Assembly: GCF_031453995.1 (NCBI RefSeq)
Contig: NZ_JAVDPZ010000001.1
Span: 62,001 to 126,000 of the forward strand
Reading direction: 5' to 3'
Length of the DNA: 64,000 nt
Origin: Nitrobacter vulgaris
GTDB lineage: Bacteria; Pseudomonadota; Alphaproteobacteria; Rhizobiales; Xanthobacteraceae
The notes beneath the pieces are model-generated. The model did not search any database. It was not told where the DNA came from and saw nothing but the letters and a program-made list of their open reading frames with translations. Shown piece by piece: positions 1-8,831 of the stretch (position 1 is its first letter; the number at the start of each line of letters is the position of its first letter). A program made the translations under genes and the position numbers.

Positions 1-225
1 GTAGAAATCGTTTGGCCTTCCGTAATAGCCCGGCACCGGCGGCGGAATCCGAAAACGGTAGAGCACGCTCTCCGGGTAGTCCTTCTCCTGCGCGACACGG
101 ACCGGCGGAGGTGCCGGTTCCGCGAAGATTTTGCCGATGCGGCTCTGCACTGGAAGGTCGGCGGCTGATCCCGTCGCTCCCATCATTGTAACTCCGATGA
201 CCGCAAGCGAGATGATGCGTAGCAT
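1..225 (-). CDS. Secreted hypothetical protein, 3' end outside window
   Basis: A reading frame of 75 codons opens at an ATG at 225 and runs off the left edge without a stop. It begins MLRIISLAVIGVTMMGATG, a basic residue followed by a hydrophobic stretch ending in small residues (TGSAAD), which is a plausible Sec signal peptide. The mature part seen is rich in proline (EPAPPPVR, RIPPPVPGYYG). I do not recognise a domain. The frame lacks a catalytic signature, so only export to the periplasm can be inferred. It lies upstream of, and in the same direction as, nothing else visible; pepT reads the same way 133 bp behind it. Confidence 0.6.
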   Translation of the reverse strand, partial: MLRIISLAVIGVTMMGATGSAADLPVQSRIGKIFAEPAPPPVRVAQEKDYPESVLYRFRIPPPVPGYYGRPNDFY

Positions 226-358
226 TCTTGAAACCCCGATGATTCGAGGATCATATCTTCTGATGTTTAGGAAAGATTAACGATGTTCGCGCGGTCGTAT
301 CCCGCGATGACCGCGCGGCATCCGGACCTGCGGTCTCTTGCTCGCGATATCAGAAACG

Positions 359-1612
359 TCAGGCACGTTCTTCCCAGATCGCAGCGAGATGGACGATGGT
401 GCGCACAGCGGCTTCCATGTCCTGTACGCTGACCCACTCGGTGCGTGAGTGGAAAGCATGTTCACCGGCGAAGATGTTAGGGCAGGGAAGTCCCATGAAT
501 GACAGCCGCGAGCCGTCCGTGCCGCCCCGAATGCTGCCTTTGGCTGGCTTGAGACCGGCGCGGCGGATTGCCTCCATCGCGTTGTCGACAACCTCCGGGT
601 GACGATCCACAATCTGCTTCATGTTGCGATACTGGGGCTGAATGTCCAGCCGATACGTCGAATGTGGGAAGTCCGTCATGACATCGCGGATGATGCCCTC
701 CAGCAAGGCCTCCTTCTCCGCCAGACCTGTTTCCGTGAAATCGCGCACGATGAAGTTTAGCGTCGCGTGTTCGAGCACGCCGCTGATTCCGGTCGGATGA
801 AGAAAGCCTTCGCGGTCCTCGGTCGTTTCGGGCGAGCAAGTATTTTTCGGAAGCCGCTCCACAATGCGAGATGCGATCTTGATCGCATGTTCCATCTTTC
901 CCTTGGCGAATCCGGGATGAGCGCTAACTCCCTTGATGGTAATAACCGCAGCATCGGCCGAGAACGTCTCGTCCTCGATATGACCTGCGGTCTCGCCGTC
1001 GACGGTGTAGGCGAAGTCCGCGCCGAGTTTTTTCAGATCGACCTTGTCGACGCCGCGTCCGATTTCCTCATCGGGCGTGAACAGGATTTTGATCACGCCA
1101 TGCCTGATGTCTCGGTTGGCAAGAAGGACCTGCACTGCATCCATGATTTCGGCAACGCCGGCTTTGTTGTCGGCGCCAAGCAGCGTGGTGCCGTCCGACG
1201 TGATGATGTCGTTGCCGACCTGATCAGCCAGTGCCGGATTATCGGCCACGCGGATGATCTGCGACGGATCGCCGCATAGAACGATGTCGCCGCCGCGATA
1301 ATTCCGGACAACCTGCGGTTTGACGTTAGCGCCTGAACAGTCCGGCGACGTGTCCATATGCGAACAGAAGCAAATAACCGGAACCTGCTTTGAGCTGTTT
1401 GCCGGAATGGTCGCGTACACGTAACCGTGCGGGTCGAGATGAGCATCGGCGGCGCCGATCTCCTGCAACTCCCTCACCAGCAGCCGTCCAAGATCCTTCT
1501 GCTTCCCGGTGGAAGGACAGCTGGAAGACGTCGGATCGGACTGGGTATCAATGGTGACATAGCGAAGAAAGCGCTCCGTCACCGTGTGATTGAATGTCAT
1601 GGGAACAGCCAT
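359..1612 (-). CDS. pepT: Peptidase T (tripeptidase, M20B)
   Basis: Cytosolic zinc aminotripeptidase that removes the N-terminal residue from tripeptides. The 417 residues align along their whole length with remembered E. coli PepT: SHMDTSPDCSG (metal ligands H85 and D87), LLGADNKAG, FTPDEEIGRGVD with the catalytic glutamates, AYTVDGE, and IRGGTDGSRLSFMGLPCPN near the C-terminus. E. coli has GADDKAG where this protein has GADNKAG; the metal-binding Asp (the first) is kept. The first ATG at 1612 has a GGA about 8 bases upstream; a second in-frame ATG four codons later is also possible. The gene stands alone on the minus strand. Confidence 0.95.
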   Translation of the reverse strand: MAVPMTFNHTVTERFLRYVTIDTQSDPTSSSCPSTGKQKDLGRLLVRELQEIGAADAHLDPHGYVYATIPANSSKQVPVICFCSHMDTSPDCSGANVKPQVVRNYRGGDIVLCGDPSQIIRVADNPALADQVGNDIITSDGTTLLGADNKAGVAEIMDAVQVLLANRDIRHGVIKILFTPDEEIGRGVDKVDLKKLGADFAYTVDGETAGHIEDETFSADAAVITIKGVSAHPGFAKGKMEHAIKIASRIVERLPKNTCSPETTEDREGFLHPTGISGVLEHATLNFIVRDFTETGLAEKEALLEGIIRDVMTDFPHSTYRLDIQPQYRNMKQIVDRHPEVVDNAMEAIRRAGLKPAKGSIRGGTDGSRLSFMGLPCPNIFAGEHAFHSRTEWVSVQDMEAAVRTIVHLAAIWEERA

Positions 1613-1747
1613 CGGGAATCCAGGGCAGGGCTGAGCAGTAAGAAATCAACCTCGCCAAATCCGCGATTGGGCTTTGCGTGGGCAACCGGTTCGTTGCGGC
1701 AAATCCTCGAGCGTTTGAACGGAGCGTCCTGGACCCGGCATTCCTGG

Positions 1748-2047
1748 TCAGATGGCTTCCTTGAGCTCTTTGGCGGCTCGGAACGCGACTTTCTTGGATG
1801 CTTTGATCTGAATTTCCTCGCCGGTGGCCGGGTTGCGTCCCTTGCGGGCGGCGCGTTTGCGGACCTGGAGGATGCCGAGGCCGACGATGCGGATACGATC
1901 GCCTTTCTTGAGGTGTTTGGTGATGCGGGTAACCATGTCGGTCAGGATGGCCTCGGAGGCCTTCTTGGACAATTCATGGTCCTCGGCCAACGCTGCCGCG
2001 AGATGTTTCAGGGTCACGGTGCTCGGGGTCGCTGCCTTCTTCGCCAT
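1748..2047 (-). CDS. HU-family DNA-binding protein
   Basis: A 99-residue nucleoid protein of the HU/IHF family. The diagnostic DNA-minor-groove arm is present near residues 65-80 (RKGRNPATGEEIQIKASKK), with the family pattern GLGILQVRKRAAR before it and a lysine-rich end. The start is the ATG at 2047, preceded by a GAGGAGAG ribosome site 8 bases upstream; an in-frame extension of 13 residues upstream is less likely. The N-terminal MAKKAATPSTVTLKHLA is the form seen in Bradyrhizobium relatives. HU proteins bend DNA as dimers; no partner gene is adjacent. Confidence 0.9.
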   Translation of the reverse strand: MAKKAATPSTVTLKHLAAALAEDHELSKKASEAILTDMVTRITKHLKKGDRIRIVGLGILQVRKRAARKGRNPATGEEIQIKASKKVAFRAAKELKEAI

Positions 2048-2205
2048 AATATAGCTCTCCTCGTCATTGCCAGCGTCGAAAAGCAAGGCGTATCAGCCCT
2101 TGTTTGATTCGGGGAGATGCCGCTCGCGCCATTTTGCCTGCAAATAGCTGATTTTTTGCACCGACCCCTCAAAAAGCCTGATAGCAAAGGAGATCTGCAA
2201 CTGCC

Positions 2206-2234
2206 TTGACTTGGAAAGGCCCCCCCTTTAAGCC
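2206..2234 (+). promoter_or_regulatory. Candidate promoter of tRNA-Asp
   Basis: A -35-like TTGACT (2206-2211) is followed after 17 bases by TAAGCC (2229-2234), with an overlapping TTTAAG at 2227. The tRNA starts 30 bases downstream. The -35 is good and the -10 poor, so this is a candidate only. Confidence 0.4.
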
Positions 2235-2264
2235 ATCACCCCTATGCGCGGATAAACGGCTTCC

Positions 2265-2341
2265 GCGGGAGTAGCTCAGTTGGTTAGAGCGCCGCCCTGT
2301 CACGGCGGAGGCCGCGGGTTCGAGTCCCGTCTCTCGCGCCA
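2265..2341 (+). tRNA. tRNA-Asp (GTC)
   Basis: A 77-base cloverleaf. The 7-bp acceptor pairs GCGGGAG with CTCTCGC (one G-T pair), the D arm reads GCTCAGTTGGTTAGAGC, the anticodon stem is CCGCC/GGCGG around loop CTGTCAC with anticodon GTC at 2299-2301, the T loop is GTTCGAGTC, and CCA is encoded at 2339-2341. It stands alone between the HU gene and a small membrane-protein gene. Confidence 0.97.
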
Positions 2342-2459
2342 TTCAGCGTGATCTCAGCTTCGGGTTTTGACGAGGGCTCGCAGCTCGGACCGGTTCCAGC
2401 CCGAGGTTTTCTCAATTGAGCGCCGCCAGATGGCGATTCGGTCACCGGCGAAATCAGGA

Positions 2460-2654
2460 TCATCTAACGAGCGATGCTTCCGAACTGGATACCATCGTTG
2501 GTTGTCCGGCCTTTTTCACGTGAACAGTCTGGACGAAGTCGGTGCTTGGGTGAAGGGAAGTCCCGAAAGTCGTCAATACGGCACCCGCGACAAGCGCGAC
2601 AATCACGATCTTCAGGTGGGTGGCGCGATCTGCGCTCTGGATCGAATGGTTCAT
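2460..2654 (-). CDS. Small single-span membrane protein, hypothetical
   Basis: A 64-residue frame with a strong GGGAGG ribosome site 8 bases before the ATG at 2654. The protein starts MNHSIQSADRATHLKIVIV and carries one hydrophobic segment at about residues 15-30 (KIVIVALVAGAVLTTFG), followed by a polar tail with TVHVKKAGQPTMV. Similar short proteins beginning MNHSI are, as I recall, widespread in Bradyrhizobium and have no assigned function. It is likely an inner-membrane or secreted protein with the tail in the periplasm. It is divergent from nuoA. Confidence 0.7.
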   Translation of the reverse strand: MNHSIQSADRATHLKIVIVALVAGAVLTTFGTSLHPSTDFVQTVHVKKAGQPTMVSSSEASLVR

Positions 2655-2971
2655 GGTTTGCCTCCCGCCTCGTCACAACTCGTGGTCCGTAGGCAAGAGT
2701 AATAAAACCAGTTTGTTTCAGCGCGGCTTCGCGGCACTCCCGAAATGATTTCATTGGGTCTGATTTTTCGGGCCGTGGTTCGGCGGGTGAGCGAACAGCA
2801 GGTTGACCGCCCGGCCGCGGTCCTGGCTCCGATGTCAAGTCGCAAAATCTCCGTCCCGGTGCGTCAAATTAGGCTATCTTGCCACCCCTGTTTTGCTAGG
2901 CTAAAGCCTCTCAAAAGTTCCAATATCTAAACAAATCTGCGGGTAAAGCATCGCAGCGAGGGGAAGCGCCC
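2655..2971 (+). other. Gene-free region upstream of nuoA
   Basis: This 317-base stretch separates two divergent genes and must hold the promoters of both. A weak candidate for the nuo operon is TTGCCA (2879-2884) with CTAAAG (2901-2906) 16 bases on; it overlaps a short palindrome AGGCT-AA-AGCCT. A GAGGGGAAG ribosome site precedes nuoA. Short frames here have no family features and I see no RNA gene. Confidence 0.4.
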
Positions 2972-3337
2972 ATGAGCGGCATTTTGCAGAACTATCTTCC
3001 GCTTGTGGTGTTTATCGGGATAGCGGGTGTGATCGGCGCCGTGCTCCTGATTGCTCCATTTATCGTCGCATACAAGCAGCCGGACCCGGAAAAGCTTTCC
3101 GCTTATGAGTGCGGATTTAACGCATTCGACGATGCCCGGATGAAGTTCGACGTCAGGTTTTATTTGGTCGCTATTCTTTTCATCATTTTTGACCTTGAAG
3201 TCGCGTTTCTCTTTCCTTGGGCGGTCACGTTCGGCAAGCTCGGCGTGACAGGCTTCTGGTCGATGATCGTGTTTCTAGGGGTGCTGACGGTCGGTTTTGC
3301 CTACGAATGGAAGAAAGGCGCTCTCGAATGGGATTGA
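2972..3337 (+). CDS. nuoA: NADH-quinone oxidoreductase subunit A
   Basis: First gene of the complex I operon. The 121-residue protein has three membrane spans (about 8-30, 65-87, 92-112) and the family signature YECGFNAFDDARMKFDVRFYLVAI split over the loop and second span; the loop cysteine (YECG) is the one that reports the active/deactive state in the mitochondrial homologue ND3. It sits at the junction of the membrane and peripheral arms near the quinone site. The stop overlaps the nuoB start by 10 bases, which points to translational coupling. Confidence 0.97.
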   Translation: MSGILQNYLPLVVFIGIAGVIGAVLLIAPFIVAYKQPDPEKLSAYECGFNAFDDARMKFDVRFYLVAILFIIFDLEVAFLFPWAVTFGKLGVTGFWSMIVFLGVLTVGFAYEWKKGALEWD

Positions 3338-3930
3338 ACTCTCCCACGGCAAAGGTCGCCTACGCCGGTAGCCCTCTCTCGGCTCCGTCGGGAGGCTCGA
3401 TTTTGGACCCCAGCACCGGCCGGCCCGTCGGTGCGAGCGATCCGTACTTTCTCGAGGTTAATCACGAATTGTCGGACAAAGGTTTCTTTGTCGCCGCGGC
3501 CGACGACCTGATCACCTGGGCGCGTACCGGTTCGCTGATGTGGATGACCTTCGGCCTGGCCTGCTGCGCAGTCGAAATGATGCAGGTCTCGATGCCGCGT
3601 TATGACGTCGAGCGCTTTGGCTTCGCGCCGCGTGCATCGCCGCGGCAATCGGACGTGATGATCGTCGCCGGAACGCTGACCAACAAGATGGCGCCCGCGC
3701 TGCGCAAGGTCTACGACCAGATGCCGGAACCGCGTTATGTCATCTCGATGGGATCGTGCGCCAACGGCGGCGGTTACTATCATTATTCCTATTCGGTGGT
3801 GCGGGGTTGCGATCGCATCGTGCCGGTCGATATCTACGTGCCGGGCTGTCCGCCGACGGCTGAAGCACTTCTCTACGGCATTCTTCTCCTGCAGAAGAAG
3901 ATCCGGAGAGTTGGAACTATTGAACGCTGA
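3328..3930 (+). CDS. nuoB: NADH-quinone oxidoreductase subunit B
   Basis: Peripheral-arm subunit that carries the terminal [4Fe-4S] cluster N2, which passes electrons to quinone. The cysteine ligands are visible in GLACCAVEMM (a tandem CC pair), MGSCANGGG and VPGCPPTAEALLYG. The 200 residues match alphaproteobacterial NuoB closely. I chose the ATG at 3328 (MGLNSPTAKV), inside the end of nuoA; an upstream extension in the same frame overlaps nuoA coding and lacks family similarity. Confidence 0.97.
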   Translation: MGLNSPTAKVAYAGSPLSAPSGGSILDPSTGRPVGASDPYFLEVNHELSDKGFFVAAADDLITWARTGSLMWMTFGLACCAVEMMQVSMPRYDVERFGFAPRASPRQSDVMIVAGTLTNKMAPALRKVYDQMPEPRYVISMGSCANGGGYYHYSYSVVRGCDRIVPVDIYVPGCPPTAEALLYGILLLQKKIRRVGTIER

Positions 3931-3941
3931 GGTTTAAAGGG

Positions 3942-4562
3942 ATGGACGAGAGCAGGCTCGATGCCTTGGGCCAGATGATCGTCGCCACGCTTCCGGGCGC
4001 GGCCACGGATCATTCCGTGTCGTTCGGTCAACTGACCGTGACGGTTGAGGCGGCGAAGATTGTCGAGGTCGCTCGTTTCATCCGCGACGATCAGCGCTGC
4101 CGCTTCGTCAACTTCATCGACGTGACCGCGGTCGACTATCCCGGCCGTGAGAAGCGCTTTGATGTGGTCTATCATTTCCTGTCGCCGACGCTGAACGCGC
4201 GCATCCGCTTGCGTGCTCACGCTTCGGAGACCACCCAGGTTCCCTCGTTGATCGACGTGTTTCCCGGCGCGGACTGGTTCGAACGGGAGGCCTACGACCT
4301 TTACGGCGTGATCTTCACTGGCCATCCCGACATGCGGCGTTTGTTGACCGATTATGGATTCGACGGACATCCGCTGCGAAAGGATTTTCCGCTGACGGGC
4401 TTCGTCGAGGTGCGCTACGACGACGCCGAGAAGCGGGTCGTGTACGAGCCCGTGCGTCTCAACCAAGAATTTCGCAAGTTCGATTTCATGTCACCTTGGG
4501 AGGGCGCTGACTATCAGTTGCCGGGTGATGAGAAGGCGACGGGCGGCAAGGCGGGTAGCTGA
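3942..4562 (+). CDS. nuoC: NADH-quinone oxidoreductase subunit C
   Basis: 30-kDa type peripheral subunit, 206 residues, separate from NuoD (not fused as in enterobacteria). The family signature is clear at about residues 107-145: EREAYDLYGVIFTGHPDMR followed by LLTDYGFDGHPLRKDFPL. It binds NuoB and NuoD next to the quinone channel and has no cofactor. The stop codon overlaps the nuoD ATG (ATGA), so the two are translationally coupled. The last 20 residues (GDEKATGGKAGS) are a flexible polar tail. Confidence 0.97.
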   Translation: MDESRLDALGQMIVATLPGAATDHSVSFGQLTVTVEAAKIVEVARFIRDDQRCRFVNFIDVTAVDYPGREKRFDVVYHFLSPTLNARIRLRAHASETTQVPSLIDVFPGADWFEREAYDLYGVIFTGHPDMRRLLTDYGFDGHPLRKDFPLTGFVEVRYDDAEKRVVYEPVRLNQEFRKFDFMSPWEGADYQLPGDEKATGGKAGS

Positions 4563-5770
4563 TGACGGAAGCACTTGGTGCCGTAACTCCCGGTATGCGT
4601 AACTTCACCATCAATTTCGGCCCGCAGCATCCGGCGGCCCACGGCGTTTTGCGCTTGGTGCTGGAGTTGGATGGCGAGGTGGTGGAGCGCGTCGATCCGC
4701 ACATCGGCCTGCTTCACCGCGGCACCGAGAAGCTGATCGAGCAAAAGACCTATCTTCAGGCGATCCCGTATTTCGATCGGCTCGATTATGTCGCGCCGAT
4801 GAATCAGGAGCACGCGTTCTGTCTCGCGGCCGAGAGACTGCTTGGGATCGCAGTGCCGCGACGCGGCGAGTTGATCCGGGTGCTCTATTGCGAGATCGGA
4901 CGCATTCTTTCGCATCTCCTCAACGTCACCACGCAGGCGATGGATGTCGGCGCGCTGACCCCGCCACTGTGGGGTTTTGAGGAACGTGAGAAGCTCATGC
5001 TCTTCTACGAGCGCGCGTCCGGCTCGCGGATGCATGCCGCGTATTTCCGCATCGGCGGCGTGCATCAGGATCTGCCGCCAAAGCTGATCGATGACATCGA
5101 CGCCTGGTGCGATCCGTTCCTCCAGGTTGTCGCCGACCTCGACAGGCTGTTGACCGCCAACCGCATCTTCAAGCAACGCAACGTCGATATCGGCGTGGTG
5201 ACGTTGAAGCAGGCCTGGGAATGGGGCTTTTCCGGCGTCATGGTTCGCGGCTCCGGAGCGGCCTGGGATTTGCGCAAGGCGCAGCCCTACGAATGCTACG
5301 CCGAAATGGACTTCGATATTCCGATCGGAAAGAACGGCGACTGCTACGATCGCTATCTCATTCGCATGGAAGAGATGCGGCAGTCGGTTCGCATCATGAA
5401 GCAGTGCATCGCCAAGCTGCGCGCTCCCGACGGGCAGGGACCGGTAGCGGTCGAAGACAACAAGATTTTCCCGCCCCGTCGCGGCGAGATGAAGCGCTCG
5501 ATGGAAGCTTTGATCCATCACTTCAAGCTTTACACCGAGGGTTTCCACGTTCCGGCAGGTGAGATCTATGCGGCCGTGGAAGCGCCCAAGGGAGAGTTCG
5601 GCGTCTATCTCGTCTCCGACGGCAGCAACAAGCCCTACAAGTGCAAGATCCGCGCGCCGGGTTTTGCGCATCTGCAAGCGATGGATTTCATCTGCAGGGG
5701 GCACCTGCTAGCGGATGTGTCCGCTATTCTTGGTTCGCTTGACATCGTGTTCGGAGAGGTTGACCGGTGA
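4562..5770 (+). CDS. nuoD: NADH-quinone oxidoreductase subunit D
   Basis: 49-kDa type subunit forming most of the quinone-binding cavity. The 402 residues include NFGPQHPAAHGVLRLVLELDGE at the start (quinone-site His within HPAAHG), RGTEKLIE, and the conserved end FICRGHLLADVSAILGSLDIVFGEVDR. The arginine that is dimethylated in the mitochondrial homologue NDUFS2 lies in the conserved N-terminal part. The last codons overlap the GTG start of a methyltransferase gene by four bases, so that gene is coupled to nuoD rather than to nuoE. Confidence 0.97.
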   Translation: MTEALGAVTPGMRNFTINFGPQHPAAHGVLRLVLELDGEVVERVDPHIGLLHRGTEKLIEQKTYLQAIPYFDRLDYVAPMNQEHAFCLAAERLLGIAVPRRGELIRVLYCEIGRILSHLLNVTTQAMDVGALTPPLWGFEEREKLMLFYERASGSRMHAAYFRIGGVHQDLPPKLIDDIDAWCDPFLQVVADLDRLLTANRIFKQRNVDIGVVTLKQAWEWGFSGVMVRGSGAAWDLRKAQPYECYAEMDFDIPIGKNGDCYDRYLIRMEEMRQSVRIMKQCIAKLRAPDGQGPVAVEDNKIFPPRRGEMKRSMEALIHHFKLYTEGFHVPAGEIYAAVEAPKGEFGVYLVSDGSNKPYKCKIRAPGFAHLQAMDFICRGHLLADVSAILGSLDIVFGEVDR

Positions 5771-6732
5771 TCGCACAGCCGCCGATCCAATTCGACCGAA
5801 CCTCCGGCGTTCTTCAGGGAGCGAACGCCTGGGAGCGCGTGGCTGCGCTGGCGCTGGTGGCTGGCTCCAAGGTGTCGTCGCTGTTCTCGCATCGCGGCTA
5901 CAACAGCTGCGCCAACCTGCTGCGCAAAACCTTGCCGGAGCGGGATATCGCCGTCAGGCTCAATCCCGATGCTACTTTCGCGTTTCCCTATGGCGACGGC
6001 TATTGGAGCAAGCTGCTCAATCGCTCCTTCAAGTATGAAGACGAACTTGAGTTGCTGTTTCGCGATTCCGCCGACGTCGATTACACGCTGCTCGATTGCG
6101 GCGCTAACTACGGTTACTGGTCGGTGCTGGTGTCCAGCAAGCCGTTCGGATCACGCAAGGCGATCGCGATTGAGCCGTCGTCCAAGAATTTCGCCAGGCT
6201 TTCGAACAATGCAAAGATCAATGGCAGTCGCTTCGAGGTGATGCAGAGCGCCATTGGCGCGACGCGCGGCACCGCGCGCCTGTCCGGCACCAAGCACGAG
6301 GCCTTCAGCATCGCCGGCGGCGCGGATGCCGGCGGCGAAGTTGTGCCAGTGGTGGCGCTAGATAATCTACTCGATGACGGCAAGATTTCACCTGACGGCA
6401 AGTACCTCATCAAGCTTGACGTCGAAGGCGTTGAGATCGAAGCCATCAAGGGCGGCACCCGCGTGCTGCAGGGTGATGCCGTGATCCTATGCGAGGAACA
6501 CGGCAACGACCGAAATCACACCGTATCGCGCTATATTCTTGAGCAGACGCCGCTAGATCTGATCGTGCACGATCCGGCCAGTGATCGTTTCGAGACGTTA
6601 ACCGAACTTTCCATTTTGGACCGCATCAAGGTTGCCTCCCACGTTGGATACAACGTGTTCGGAACCTCGAGCGCATTCTGGAAAGATCGTTTTCGTCGCC
6701 TGAACGCGACCGCGTCGCAACGTGTTCATTGA
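5767..6732 (+). CDS. FkbM-family SAM-dependent methyltransferase inside the nuo operon
   Basis: A 321-residue protein with the Rossmann-type methyltransferase fold of the FkbM family. Motif I is LLDCGANYGYWSVL at about residues 108-121 and the family signature IKLDVEGVEIEAIKGG is at about 214-229, with EPSSKNFARL (motif II acidic residue) between. It starts with GTG at 5767, overlapping the nuoD stop by four bases (GTGA), and ends 14 bases before nuoE, so it must be translated from the nuo messenger. FkbM enzymes usually methylate oxygen atoms in small molecules or glycans; the substrate here cannot be read from sequence. The context suggests, but does not show, a link to complex I. Not a NDUFAF5 or NDUFAF7/MidA homologue by motif. 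Confidence 0.88.
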   Translation: MIAQPPIQFDRTSGVLQGANAWERVAALALVAGSKVSSLFSHRGYNSCANLLRKTLPERDIAVRLNPDATFAFPYGDGYWSKLLNRSFKYEDELELLFRDSADVDYTLLDCGANYGYWSVLVSSKPFGSRKAIAIEPSSKNFARLSNNAKINGSRFEVMQSAIGATRGTARLSGTKHEAFSIAGGADAGGEVVPVVALDNLLDDGKISPDGKYLIKLDVEGVEIEAIKGGTRVLQGDAVILCEEHGNDRNHTVSRYILEQTPLDLIVHDPASDRFETLTELSILDRIKVASHVGYNVFGTSSAFWKDRFRRLNATASQRVH

Positions 6733-6746
6733 GAGACTAGAGTACG

Positions 6747-7501
6747 ATGTCCGTTCGCCGCCTGGCACCGAAAGAACAACAGCCCGAGTGTTTCGCCTTC
6801 AGCGAGGAAAACCTCGCATGGGCCAAAAAGCAGATCGCGCAATATCCGAAGGGCCGCGAAGCCTCCGCATCCATCGCTATCTTGTGGCGCGCGCAGGAGC
6901 AGAATGGCGGCTGGATCTCCGAGGCAGCGATCCGCGTCGTCGCTGACATGCTCGACATGCCCTACATCCGGATGCTGGAAATCGCGACCTTCTACACGAT
7001 GTTCCAGTTGCAACCGGTCGGCAAAAAGGCTCACATTCAGGTCTGCGGCACCACGCCTTGCCGGCTGCGGGGCGCTGAGGACATTCTCGCCGTCTGCAAA
7101 AGCCGCATCCATCACGAGCCGTTTCATCTTTCGAAGGATGGCGACTTCTCGTGGGAAGAGGTCGAGTGCCTCGGTGCCTGCGTCAACGCGCCGATGGTAT
7201 TGATCTGGAAGGACACTTACGAAGATTTGACGAAGGAGAACTTCGGCAAGGTGCTGGACGGGTTTGCCTCGGGCCAGCCGCCGAAGCCCGGTCCTCAGAT
7301 CGACCGCCAGTTTTCCGCGCCGGTCGGCGGTCCGACCACATTGAATACGGCGGCTGCGAAAGGCGAGGGAAGATCGCGCGGCGGTGTTCAGCCGGCATTG
7401 ACGGATGCGGACGCCAAGAAGCCGACCGATTCCGCGAGCCGGCGGGAAAGCCCTGCGCCGAAGCCGCCCGCCGATGACGCGACCAAAAAGGGCAAGACCT
7501 G

Positions 7502-7502
<1 letters not shown>
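6747..7502 (+). CDS. nuoE: NADH-quinone oxidoreductase subunit E
   Basis: 24-kDa type subunit with a thioredoxin-like [2Fe-2S] domain (cluster N1a). The four ligands are in CGTTPCRLRG and CLGACVNAP (about residues 104-147). The 251-residue length is far above the 166 of E. coli because of a tail from about residue 175 that is rich in Pro, Ala, Lys and Asp (KPGPQIDRQFSAPVGG, then PKPPADDATKKGKT). Longer NuoE tails are normal in alphaproteobacteria, but this one is long even so. The stop overlaps the nuoF start by one base. Confidence 0.95.
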
Positions 7503-8827
<1,325 letters not shown>

Positions 8828-8831
8828 AGCC

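Noticed and set aside
1427..2107. 226-codon plus-strand frame across the pepT and HU genes
   Set aside because: Antisense to two well supported genes, no recognisable domain.
4514..5704. 396-codon minus-strand frame opposite nuoD
   Set aside because: Shadow of nuoD, which has complete family signatures on the plus strand.
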